Part shown: positions 41,001-51,625 of the stretch, one piece after another
How the letters are laid out: each line of letters begins with the position of its first letter
How positions within the stretch are numbered: the first letter of the stretch is position 1
Assembly (NCBI RefSeq): GCF_001522545.3
Contig: NC_031772.1
Span: 2,736,603 to 2,800,602, forward strand
Reading direction: 5' to 3'
Source of the DNA: Parus major
Taxonomy: Eukaryota; Chordata; Aves; Passeriformes; Paridae
Length of the DNA: 64,000 nucleotides
Translations under genes and position numbers: made by a program
The notes under the pieces: model-generated
Database searches by the model: none
What the model saw: only the letters and a program-made list of their open reading frames with translations
Told to the model about the DNA's origin: nothing

Positions 41001-42346
41001 TGCTTAACAACCACAGGGCCCTTTAAAATCCAGGCAGAAACACTCACCTGGATCCACGAGGGCCTTTGGAAAGGTTTGCTGGGTTGTTTTTTTTTCCCTT
41101 TTAACCTCTCAATTTTTCATACAGGTGTTGTTTTCTACTAAGTTTTCTATAACCTCAACTTAACAATGCCAAATGCTATTAAACTTCACTGTTTAGGATA
41201 TCTGTTTTTTTCTTTTTACTATATGAATGAGTCCAATTTAAGCTTGGAGCCAGTCCTTAAAACCAGCTGTTAAATTCCTAAGCAAATGGGTGTTTTAATG
41301 GAAAGGCTGACATACTCCTAACTGTGGGAGCGTGAATGGCTCCACTATGAGATTACTCAAGTCCAAGTAGAATACAAATGCATTACAGGAACACAGGTTC
41401 AGATCTTTGATCTCTTTTTTTGCAGAGGCTGTGATGTATAAAGCCAATTCCACTGTGCAGACAGTACTACACTGAATATAAATTATCCTTTAACTATAGC
41501 GAGGCTCACATTTAAAGAAATGCTGCAAGAATGAACAATGCAACCATAAAGTAGAGTTCTTCTGTAGCAAAAATACACAGCAAGATCTGCATGAATAACC
41601 ATGGTTTCAAAGGACAAAAGTTCTTCCATAGCTGTTATGTGATAAAAAATAGAGTGAAATCTGGAGTATTGGACATACAGAAGTACAGTTGGAGCACTCT
41701 GCTTGCTCTTTCCATTAAAAAAGCGAGCTAGGAACACTTGCTTTATTGCCCAGATTAAGCATCATTCCCCTAAGAGGCATAAAAAAATGATTTTAAAATG
41801 TGGAAACCAACAGTCTCTACTGAATATGGCTTGAAATTTAAACATCTTTTTTCCAGATACCTCTTTAGAGGAAGAACCTTCTGCCTACTGAGCTAACACT
41901 AAGCTCCCTGGAGTTTAGCCATGAATATTCTAAACCTATCTCTTACAATTCACAAAAAAGTTGTCTTTTGCCAAAATAAAATGCTTAAGAGGAATTCAAT
42001 ATGCTTATATACTGCCTTTCCTCATTTTATTTAAAATAAGTGTTTCCATCTCAACTTTGTGCCAAATACACAGCAAGAGAGAGAGACTGAGTTCTGGAGA
42101 TGTTACCTGAGATTCTGTACACAAATGGGAAAACAAATTCCTTCTGAGAACATCAGCTATTCCGGGTTGGTTTGTAAATTAGCATTTAGCCAACTCTTTT
42201 GCAGTTACAGATAGGTACTGTTGAGGATTCTTACACGAATTTCTCTGCTGTTTACATCAGTTGTTTCTTAGGTGGTGCTCAACCATGGTGCATCCACGCT
42301 CTGGGATGTTTCTCTGCTCGCCAACTTTGTGTGTGGGGGAATGTTA
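35036..42346. other. AT-rich non-coding stretch, no gene recognised
   Basis: No recognised exon. A short segment at 40621-40732 sits between a plausible plus-strand acceptor and a donor (CAA|GTGAGC) and is open, but its translation resembles nothing I know. The remainder is plain AT-rich DNA with short T and A runs, for example about 37450-37472. Confidence 0.5.
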
Positions 42347-42370
42347 GTAAATAAAAATAAATAAATAAAT
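42347..42370. repeat. Short (AAAT)n microsatellite
   Basis: TAAATAAAAATAAATAAATAAAT, an imperfect tetranucleotide run of about 24 bp. Confidence 0.85.
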
Positions 42371-42699
42371 GACTTTGTTCTTTATCTTACCTCTTTTGAC
42401 CTGTGCAATCTGGCAGACCAATGCTACTTCCACTGCAGGCAAGCAAAAAGTTACAATTTATTTTTCACTTAATCTTTTTGTTGTCTTTAGGCTTCCTTTC
42501 AGTAAGGCGTGAAGAAGGTGCTCTTTGTGGCTCAGCTCTCTATGCCAGAATACAACTGAGCACAATAAGAATGCAAGGATGAGCTGATAGTATCTACTGT
42601 CCTCAGCTCTGCTTTGGTTCAATAAACTTGAACATCTTCTCCCCTCCTCTGCCGATTGAGATAAGCAGCAACAATTACTCAAAATGTATTATCAACTCA

Positions 42700-42839
42700 A
42701 GCTCAAAAAGGCACGATCAGATGAGCCGGCTGCATCTCTCCCAGCCTCAGTTTCCTTCAGTGTCCGAGAAGGGCAAATAGGTCCCTGTTTGCCTCTTGCC
42801 ATGCACCTCGCAGCTACTTTACAGGCAACTACACCCAGG
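42700..42839 (-). other. Possible second exon of the minus-strand transcript
   Basis: On the minus strand a good acceptor, with pyrimidine run TTTATCTCTCCTTTTGCAG, ends at 42840, about 1 kb downstream of the donor at 43839. The following 140 bp are less AT-rich than their surroundings. If joined to the candidate first exon in phase 0, the frame stops after six codons, so a protein running through both is unlikely. No strong donor closes the segment and the low-numbered end given is arbitrary. It is listed as a lead only. Confidence 0.2.
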
Positions 42840-43349
42840 CTGCAAAAGGAGAGATAAATCCTTTGCCTTCCACATCGCCTGCAAGGTTTCTGCCTGTAGC
42901 CGGCAGGCTGCAAGATGTGTAGCACGATGGCAAAAGTCACAAACGAACCATCTTTCCCTTCCCCATACCATCACGTTCTCTCCTTGTCTCACTGTGTTCT
43001 GCTCTCTCCTCGCCTTTCTGTGGTCTCCATAGCTGAAACCAAGAATTCACTGGGCATCACTGCAGTGCCTCTAACCAATTCTAACTGTATCCAGAGCTTG
43101 AGTCAATTAAAACACATTTCAGCTTCATCTGGTTTTCATCCCATTCCAGTACTCCACATACACAGCAACTTTAAGCTTACAGACATCCTTTCATGGTTCA
43201 AGAAAATCCTTCAATCAAAGAACTTCATTTACAATCCAGCATAGTTTTTGCTTTCTCTGCTCTCCACAGCAGCCTGGCATTTTGATGCAATCCTCATTTA
43301 ATGCAATCTCCATTACAGGATTATGATCACATCAATAAAATGTTCCATA

Positions 43350-43393
43350 TGGTTTGTTTTGGTTTTTGTTTTGTTTTTTTTTGTTGTTTTTTT
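43350..43393. repeat. T/G-rich simple sequence
   Basis: A run of T blocks separated by GG or single G, about 44 bp. It lies about 0.45 kb beyond the splice donor proposed at 43839 and, if that exon is real, falls inside its first intron. Confidence 0.75.
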
Positions 43394-43838
43394 CTCATCC
43401 CTCACCCCCTCTCATTAATAGTAGGCACTATATCTGCAAAAAAACAACAAATCAAACAGGCTGATGGGATGCTCTAGGGAGATAGCGGGGGGTACACATT
43501 CAACAAAATGCAGCAGCCAATGCAAACTGCCCATCAGAGACTGAGCCCGTGGATCTCATTCCTGAGCTAGACGAGTTGCTCACTGTCCGCGCTGTGAGCA
43601 CACATCCTCACCGTGCTGTGCTACCACACTAAAAATAAATACAGCCTTTGCAATCACTTGCGAGCTCCGTGCACTTTTCACAGGAGCAGACTTTCATTTC
43701 ACTTGATCTGTTCCAGCCTATCCATACTGTTCTGGATGAACCGCTGAGGCTCTGCTTCCAAGGTGGGGGGGATGCTGGACAAAAGATATCATATAAAAGG
43801 ATACAAAAACCCCCCTTTTCCCCAAGCCCCCCTCTTAC

Positions 43839-44050
43839 CTTAAGTGCCTTCTTTGCACAAGATGCCAATCTACATGGGCTCCTCAGCACATCATCAAGGC
43901 GTTTTAAGTAGTGAAGGCTGCCCCACTGCATGGAACTTAGACCGCTTTGCAACAGCAAATCCTCGATCCAAAGCACCAGCCGCTTCTTCCCATGCAGTGT
44001 GCCGAGCACGAATCACACGCGACTTCCACATAGGGAATAAAATCGTAAAA
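43839..44050 (-). other. Candidate first exon of a minus-strand transcript
   Basis: On the minus strand the sequence ends at 43839 in CTTAAG followed by GTAAGAGG, a near-perfect splice donor, and lies on the left shoulder of the CpG island, where first exons commonly sit. The segment has several CpGs and is less AT-rich than the DNA to its left. An ATG at 43931 opens a frame of 31 codons that reaches the donor in phase 0; its context is weak, and an earlier ATG opens an 18-codon upstream frame that ends before it. The translation matches no protein I recognise, so this may be 5' untranslated sequence or a long non-coding RNA. The 5' boundary is not visible in the sequence. Whether it is transcribed is inference. 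Confidence 0.4.
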
Positions 44051-44525
44051 GAACGGGGGGGAAAAAAAAAGGTATCCTAACTTTTAGGTAGCCTGAGTTT
44101 GTTTTATTTCTGTTGGGTTTAGTCAATTATCTGCTTTTGCAGCCGCGACACGATGGAAAGGCAATCGCGCCCTGGAAGCCCCGCACCAGTCCGCAGAGGT
44201 CCGGCCGCGTAACCCAAGTTGCGCGGAGAGACTCTGAACTCGGTGCGGCTCCGCAGCGCAGCCCGGCAGCCCTTCCCTCGCCGGGCGGCTGCGGACACCG
44301 GAGCGCCGGGTCCCCCCGCGGGGCAGCCGCCGCCGCTGGGCGCTCGCCCGGCCCCCGGCGGGGCTGGCCCGGAGCTGGCCCGGCTGGCCCTGGGGGCGCG
44401 GGCTGCGCTGCCGGCGGCGCCCCGGAGCCCGCGCTGTCCCGGCGGCGGCGGCGGCGGCTCCGGCTCGGCTCTGCCGCGGCCGCCCGCGCCCCGCTCTGCC
44501 GCTGCCAGCCGGCCCTCCCCGCGGC

Positions 44526-44533
44526 TGACATCA
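44526..44533. promoter_or_regulatory. CRE-like site (TGACATCA)
   Basis: One base away from the palindromic CREB/ATF site TGACGTCA, and placed in the middle of the CpG island. Its position suits a promoter element; binding is inference. Confidence 0.35.
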
Positions 44534-45170
44534 GCGCCAGGAGGAGGAGCGACGCCGGGGACGCGAATAGCCGGGCCGAGGGGGGTTCCCCCTCCCGGAG
44601 CCGCCCTGCCCGCTCCTCTCGGAGAATCCCCCGAAAGCGGCGGCGTGGCCGCTCCGCCGCCTCGCCGGGGGGCGGCCCCAGTCCCCGCCGGCGCCCCCCG
44701 CCCTCCGGTACTGCCCGGCGGGCGGCTCCCAGACAGGGGAGAAGCGGGGAGAACCGGCGCTCGGGGCCGGAACGGGACCGGAGCGGGGCGCAGCGCTCGC
44801 AGCCCGGGGCGGCCGGGCAGCTCAGCGCCGGCGGTGCGTCCCTGCCTCCCTCCGCCGGGCTCCCCGCCTGCACAAGCGCCGCGGCGGGGGAGCAAGAGGG
44901 GATACGAGGAATAGCCCCTCGGCCTGGCCCCGGCTGGGAGAGCTCCCGTGCCCGCGGAAGAGCTGCCGCCCCCGGCTCCGCCGCCCGCCCTCCAAGCCCA
45001 TCAGTGCGGCGGTGCCCGCTCCGACCGCCCCCGCCGCAGCCCGGGATGGCAGCGGAGCAGCCGCCGGCCGAGCCGCGCTCCCGCTGCGGAACGGGCGCCG
45101 CGCGAAGGCTCCGAGCGGGGGCGGCGGGGGGACAGCGCCCGGGACTGAGCGGAATCTTCCCGGCGGCGGG

Positions 45171-45502
45171 GCTGGGTGCCCGGGCTCGGGGGATGCTGAG
45201 TGCCCGGGCTCGGGGGATGCTGAGTGCCCGGGCTCGGGGGATGCTGAGTGCCCGGGCTCGGGGATGTTGGGTGCCCGGGCTCGGGGGATGCTGAGTGCCC
45301 GGACTCGGGGGATTCTGAGTGCCCGGATTCGGGGATGTTGGGTTCCCGGGTTCGGGGGATGCTGGATGCCCGGGTTCGGGGGTGTTGGGTGTCCGGGTTC
45401 GGGGGATGCTGGGTGCCCGGATTCGGGAGTGTTGGATGTCCGGGGATCGGAAGATGCTAGGTGCCCGGGCTCGGAGGATGCTGGGTGTCCAGGGCTCGGG
45501 GT
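45171..45502. repeat. GC-rich minisatellite, about 14 copies of a 23-25 bp unit
   Basis: Units begin GTGCCCGGGCTCGGGGG and continue with ATGCTGA or ATGTTGG. The first three copies are identical at 24 bp. Copies 4, 7, 9 and 11 are 23 bp, and later copies carry C/T changes such as GGATTC or GGGTTC and one extra base. Divergence increases from left to right, so the left end looks most recently amplified. A 24-bp unit is eight codons, so uninterrupted copies read as Cys-Pro-Gly-Ser-Gly-Asp-Ala-Glu on the plus strand and Ser-Ala-Ser-Pro-Glu-Pro-Gly-His on the minus strand. The 23-bp copies shift the frame, which argues against a real protein repeat. The G-runs could form quadruplexes. Confidence 0.95.
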
Positions 45503-45827
45503 GGGGCGGGCGTCCCGCACATTCCGGCAGCTCCTTTCTAGGGCCGGAGCTCGGGGTGCGGGAGACGACGACGGAGGAGGAGGGGTCGTGCCGCAGCCTC
45601 CGGGGGGGACCCGCTGCCGAAGGGAGCAGCGCTGGCCTCGGGTCGCCCCCGGGCGGCCTCCAGTGTCCGTCGGGCCGGGCTGTCCCGCCCCAGCCGGACC
45701 CCGCTCCCCGGGAGGGGCAGCGCTGGGGTCGGGGGGTCTGCCCGGGAGCGATGCCCGGGGCGATGCAGCCGGGGGTGGGGGCTGGTGGCCGAGTGAAGTC
45801 AGTTCAGTCTGTGATCAGGGATCAGTG

Positions 45828-45849
45828 ATGGCACAGTCAGGTTGTGGTG
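45828..45849 (+). other. Candidate first coding exon end, plus strand
   Basis: At the right edge of the CpG island an ATG at 45828 lies in a good initiation context (G at -3, G at +4: AGTGATGGC). The frame runs Met-Ala-Gln-Ser-Gly-Cys-Gly and meets GTG|GTGAGTTC, a strong plus-strand splice donor, after 22 nt. The exon would leave the frame in phase 1 and have its 5' untranslated part inside the island. The coding stretch is too short to identify a gene and I could not find a matching second exon in the rest of the window, which would require a long first intron. The signals are seen; their use is inferred. Confidence 0.35.
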
Positions 45850-48800
45850 GTGAGTTCAGCTTGCATGAAAATACAGTTTAATTAATAGTTAATTCGTGAT
45901 GTTGATTTTAATAATCTGAGTATCTTGTATTATTTGCAGTATTTTGCCAGATGCCTGCAGTAGGCACTTCTCAGTGAACACGATAATTATTTGTAAATAA
46001 TTGAGGATTTTTTTCTGTACTTGGGTGACAAGACAGTTTTAAACTCTTCTGATAAAGAGAAGACATTGCACTTACCCTAACAGCACACATTTTTCATGTG
46101 TTCTTCTTTAAAAATAGTATGAAAATGTCTGTGAAAGCCTTATTTTACCTTCTTCACTGTAGCAAGATGTAGGTGATGCCTCACTTTTATCGCTAAATAT
46201 AGTTAAAATGCCAGAATTTCTCTGAAGAAAAGGTATGTAAGTGAGAGGATGGGCAAGTTCTAAAACCAGCTTCTGAAAATCCCCAGTCATTCAGTGAATT
46301 GTCTCCATCTTACCTGTTAACTCATATATTCAATGAGATCCTTTGAGTATGGAATGAGAATGAACAATTGCATGGCCATTAACCATGCTGAAATGCTCCA
46401 GAACAGATGTAATGCCTTTTCTTCTAGGTCATATTTCCATATCGTATTTCAGTCGCCTGACTCTAACCAAATGCCCATTGTATTTTACTCTACTGGCTGC
46501 TAAATTCTGTGAATTTAGTGAAGTTATGACTTCATTATTTTTGTCCCACATACATACAGATGGCAGAGGTGCCTTGTTATGTACAAACAGAACATTGCCC
46601 ACAAATAAGAGTTTGTGACCTGGCTGCTGTGCACCGTGCTGCTGGGACTAACACCCAGCAGTCAGTGAGTCTTACTTACCAACATTTTGTAATAAAATGG
46701 GATATATAGAAACCACAAAAGAATAAAAAATAAAAAGCAGAGTGCATCTCTGTGTGTTTGGTTTACATCATGATGGTGCCATACAGATGAGGACTGGCTC
46801 TCAATTTTGTTAATACCCATTTCACTGAGGTGCTGTTACAGAGGATTTCTGAAATAGCAAAGTCCATAATGGACAACTCTATTTTACAGCTAAGAAGAGG
46901 CAATTGGGGAAGGAATTTCTGTGGATTGCTTGGACACAAATGACCTTCAGGATGGTTTGTCCTCTTCAAGAGTGAACAACTGTGATAGTGTCAGCCAGTC
47001 CAGAAAGGAAAGCAAGGGGCAAATCCTGGGGGCAGTGACCTGTCCAGCTTTCCAAGGGGTGTCTAAGCTACAGTGGATCCATCATTCTGCCTCAACTGTG
47101 TTGGAAATGCACAGCCAGAAGTCATATTTAGTAAAAATTTGTTATTTCATTTAAAAAAAAGACAAAAAAGAGTAAGTAGTAGGTGGCTTATTTAACAGAT
47201 ATTGGGGAGAAACCCTGGAAAAGGGTAAGAACACTTAACAAACCAGAGCAGCTACATCACAAAACTGAAGAGTGCTATGAACAAATTGCTTCTGATCATC
47301 AGAAGGTATTGCTGCTACCCTTGGTTCAGATCAAGGTCTAAGTCCTGAAATTGTTTGTTACTCTGAGCACATGAAGAGGCCCCACAGGAACTATTCACAT
47401 GTGAAAAGAGCTAGGACCATTGCCAAAGTTTTGCATACTGTGAAGGTCAAGCTTGCTTCCTTTCTAAACCTTGCTCTTAACAGACAAACTCTCAGAACTA
47501 TGGTTTCCATAGAGCTCCTTCAGCTCATTCCTCAGGATGCTGTAAGCACCGTGGCTGATTAAGAGCAATTTGTGTCCTAGCAGGTCCCTGAGACTTCTGG
47601 GCCGGGTGCCTTGCAGGGAGCTGCTGCCTTGCAGAGCAGGGGCTGCCCCTGCCTTCCCCTGATTGCAATTATTGTGCTTCTTCCCACAGATGCCAGCTTT
47701 TTTTATTAACTTCTCAGAATGTAAGAGTCTCAGGGATATTATACAACTCCTGGCTTTACAGACATGGAAAAACCTGTTAATAAAAATGCACTGCCTGTAG
47801 GACGAATTCTCAGCATTTTTGCAAAGGTCACGTAAAATATATTGCTTGAGTAGCCTTACTTTGGTCGCCAGATAAGTCATTGAGAGGCCACATGATGACA
47901 GCTGCAAAGAAAGATTGTAATTCACTTTTATATCTCTATGCAAGAAAATAAGAGACTCAAGCTTTCCCTTCGGTGCTAGGGATGGGGGCTGTGTGGAGAC
48001 TGGTGCAGGGAACAAAAAGGAGCTGCTTTCACCAGCCTGACAGATAAGGTTGGAGGTCTTTCTGTGCTGAAGGCCTCACAGAGTTCTGCTTTGTTTCTTC
48101 TTTGCTGTCAGAACAGCAGAAAAACTCAGAGAGCAAATTGCAACCACATCATACCACAGCTTTTGCTAGGATTTTGCCTCAGTCCCAAATATGACTTTTA
48201 TTCTCCATATACTTAAATGAACAACAGTTTCTTTCTCTCCTTATTTCCTCATCCCATTTAGTGGAAATGTAAATTAAATGCCACTTTGGTTTTTGAGCCC
48301 TAGCTGATATTTTACTTCTGTTTCTCATTAATGGAAATTCCCAAGTTTTACCTTTTCTGAGAGAAGTGTTTAAGTCTGTTGCACCATGCTCCATCAATGG
48401 CAATTGATCCTGTATTTGGATTTGCTAATAACAAAAACAGTGGATCTGGGTCTGTCAAGTCCAACCCTTTGCAGTGCTCTCTAATTACAATGGCTGATCT
48501 TTTTTCTAAATTATTTGTGGAAATACTCTTTTTTTGGCCAAGAAACTGGCAAAACATCAGGTCAAACCACTTTATGTCATATACAACAATAACTAGAAAT
48601 GACAGAAGTATGAAAAAAGAAACCCTACAGCCACAAATTGAGATGAACAATTGTCTCAGGGACCTGCTAGGACACAGCTCTGTGCACCCTACTCCTTTCA
48701 TTCCAGGACTGGAGACATTATACACCTATTGCTGAGAGGGAGGAAGTTTAGACTGCATTATTTTTAGAAGGGTCTCAATTTCTAAATACACAGATTTTTG

Positions 48801-51479
48801 AGGGAGAGCCAGGCACCAGTGGTGGTTATCATCTCACAGAGGTGTTGCCAGAGCCATTAAAACACACAGCTCTGGAAGTCCCATACTTAACGGCGGGAGG
48901 TAGAACAAACTAATTTCATTATCAACTCAGCTGTCAAGTGACAATGTTTTTTAAATGCCATGAATTATGTATAAAACACATTAATTTTTATGCTCTGCTT
49001 TGAGAGTTGCTGCATGCACACACAAAGGGCAGGGCTTTGGCAGGGGCTGTGCCAGGCAGGACAGGGGGAACTAGTGGGCCCAGCTCCCTGCTGGAGCCTG
49101 CAGCAATGATATCCATGACAATACAGGTGGCAGCTTAAAATGACTCAAATAAGATCAAAATCAGACAGAGTCTTCCAGCTAAGAATTAATGAAATACCTG
49201 TCCTTGATAACAGCAAACTGAGTAATAGGAATCTGCAGAAACTGTTCATTTAAATACATTTTGTAAACGTAACAAGTTGCACTGTGCTGTTCTTTGCATC
49301 TTTAAGAGTGTCTGGGGATTTATGTCTTGCAAAATAGAAACAAACTAAGAAAGCTGAAATATATTGTGTCTTTAGCTCTACTTTACAGCACAGCTTGTGT
49401 TTAAGAAGCAGTCTAGACATGCAAAAATGCTAGAATAAACAATATTTTTTTCATTATTTTAAATTAGCTTCTAGTGGAAAGCTATAAATTCCAGAATGAT
49501 GCACACTAACAGGATTGCATATCTATTCAAATATTCCAAACAAAAGATACTAAAAGGCTATTCTGTTACCTGCCACAATAAAAATAAATTTCCTTCCAAC
49601 TTAATGCAATTACAAGTGATTTCCTGAAAAAGAAAAAAATAAACCTTCAGGATATTTTGCAGGATATTTCACTTACTAGCAAGAAAAGTTACATTCTTTT
49701 TTTTTTTTTCTCCACCTCCTTACTTTAGTGACATGTTTAACCTATTTTAACATATAAATATTATTAAATACTATTTAATATTCATTATAGGGATCCAAAT
49801 ATTCGTTGGTCTTAAATAAATATGTTTTTATTCATTCTCCTTTCAGCTGAATTGTGTGTGCAATTAAAGAATAATCAACTAGAGTCATGATTGAGATTTT
49901 GAATTTATGACCACCAGGGTAGAAAGAGCTGCTTCTTCTGGAGAAATGACAGAAGTGACCTTGCCAAGATAGAGAATTTTTCTCCTTGTGACTGTGCAGG
50001 GCAATAACAAAGCAGGTGGATACCTATGCTGACCATACCTGTAGCTGGAAAACAACAGAGGTGCAGTTAATCAGGTATTAATCCGGGTGTTGGAAGACCC
50101 ATCTTTCTTTTCTACCAGGCTTCTCTCTTCAGTCTGGCTTTTGGCAAGTTTTTTAATTCCCATGCCTGTCAGGTTCTTATTTAATGTGAAAATTAATATG
50201 TCAGTAATAGAAATATTTTAAATATTGCTCAAATTATGTTTGAATAAAAACATGTGCAGATACTGTTTGATATAGCTCAAAATTTTCACATTCAAAAATG
50301 GAATTGATTTTATGAGTATGTTGCATGCCTAGATCTACCTGGTATTCTCTTGCCAGGTATTCTCTTGCCGAGAGAGCAAAGACCTGTTGGAATAAAGTGT
50401 TTTTAAATCACTACCAGACCTGGATTTCTTAACATATTGAGTATATTGTGTTCTGCAAAAGGGAAGAACAGGATATGTTTTAGGATGTTTTAGGTTCCTT
50501 TTTGATATCCCTTTAATACCAATGGTATTGGTGGCCCATTAATATCAAAGGCAGATCAGTCTGATGCATGATTTGCAGGAGTTTATGCTCCCTGGCTTTC
50601 CATGCTCTGTAATCTGAATACCAAAACTGCTCAGCAAAGAAACTGAGGAACTCATGTCCATAGTCTCACAATTCTTTGACCCTGACTTTGAAGAACTGAC
50701 TCCCTCATGGGTGAGAGAATTGAAGAATTGCTTTGCAAAACAGAGTTTCTGAGACAGAGCACTTACATGGACCCAAACAAAAACTTTATTCATTCAGTGC
50801 AGGTACAAGACAGGACTTGCTGAACAAACATCTGCCACAGGGGCAAAGTAATAGCAGAGAATGGGCATGGATGCTTCTAGCTATGTAATGTTGCCAAGGG
50901 CTTAGTAATTCCCATTCCAGGGATTGCTGTAACTCAGCAGTGAGTGAAGCTGTTCATTTAAAAATGCTTGGGATTGTTTTGGAAGGAAGAGTTATGCAGA
51001 AATGCGTGCCACCGGGATGTGGATTCCTTTCCTTCAACTGAGATAACAAAATGTTCAGTATTAAGGTTTTCACAGGATTATGGAGCATTCCAGACCTTCC
51101 TTCCACAACAGGGGCATGGAATGGTTTGTGGACAAGAGCACCGAGGTACCAATACTGATTGTCATGTTTGGGGTTTGGGTTGACATCTTAGGGCATTATA
51201 TGCACTCTGTTCAACTTTGGCTATTATGTGTGGACTCTTAAGTCTATTTCCTGACAAAAACTGCTTTGCCAATCAAAGTCTACAATTGCGTGTAGGTGTT
51301 TTTTTCATCCAAATTTCACCTATTGTTAACGCTCATGACCGTGGCTCATCAGGGTTCTCAACGAAATGGAAGGGAAGAAGACTCCTCGCATCAGAAGATG
51401 CTTTAGCTATTTCTGAAACCGGTGTTTGTCCTACAGTATCTTAACCCAGTGCTCACCAAAGCTGTTTAATGCGTTGATA
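45850..51479. other. AT-rich non-coding stretch, no gene recognised
   Basis: No recognisable exon or repeat family. An open frame of 183 codons on the minus strand (47464-48015) starts at a TTG codon and has no familiar domain. A 15-bp tandem duplication lies at 50341-50370 and a short perfect inverted repeat (ACCAAT-GGT-ATTGGT) at 50518-50532. If the plus-strand donor at 45850 is used, this would be first-intron sequence. Confidence 0.5.
50341..50370. repeat. 15-bp tandem duplication
   Basis: GGTATTCTCTTGCCA at 50341-50355 is repeated as GGTATTCTCTTGCCG at 50356-50370, with one difference. Confidence 0.85.
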
Positions 51480-51625
51480 ATCCCGCAGGCGCTATAAAAC
51501 CTTTATTTTGGAGGCGCAGCGTTTCTCCCGTGAGGAGCCGGGGCCTGCTCCCGGCGCCGGCTGCATTTCCCTCAGCAGCGCCGCTAGAGGGCGCCGCAGG
51601 CAGCGCTACTCCCTCACGGCCTCCT
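51480..51625. promoter_or_regulatory. Small CpG cluster with TATA-like box and CTCF site
   Basis: About 150 bp with many CpGs stand isolated in AT-rich DNA, some 5.7 kb right of the main island. A TATA-like CTATAAAA lies at 51492-51499, and a GC-rich stretch begins about 30 bp after it. A near-consensus CTCF site is at 51581-51596. The arrangement suggests an insulator, an alternative promoter or an enhancer; the sequence alone does not decide between them. Confidence 0.5.
51581..51596 (+). promoter_or_regulatory. Probable CTCF binding site
   Basis: CCGCTAGAGGGCGCCG differs from the vertebrate CTCF core (CCASYAGRKGGCRSYG in IUPAC form) at a single position, the third base (G for A). The whole AGAGGGCGCC heart of the motif is intact. 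CTCF marks insulators and chromatin loop anchors. Occupancy cannot be judged from sequence. Confidence 0.7.

Larger units (their letters stand above)
44138..45830. promoter_or_regulatory. CpG island, probable promoter
   Basis: GC content and CpG density rise sharply at about 44138 and fall back at about 45790-45830, against AT-rich DNA on both sides. The island has many GC-box-like elements (GGGCGG near 44282, 44671 and 44719; GGGGCGGG near 45503) and a CRE-like TGACATCA at 44526-44533. I saw no convincing TATA box within it. Islands of this length in vertebrates usually mark transcription starts. Long open frames on both strands (up to 393 codons plus, 258 codons minus) are explained by the rarity of stop codons in such DNA; their Pro/Arg/Gly/Ala-rich translations resemble no family. 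Splice-donor evidence points out of the island in both directions. Confidence 0.85.

Noticed and set aside
44113..45294. Open frame of 393 codons on the plus strand, and several of 200-260 codons on the minus strand, in the CpG island
   Set aside because: They overlap in many frames on both strands, are made mostly of Pro, Arg, Gly, Ala and Ser, and match no family. Stop codons are rare in DNA this GC-rich.
47464..48015. 183-codon frame on the minus strand
   Set aside because: It starts at TTG rather than ATG and shows no known domain, repeat or conserved motif.
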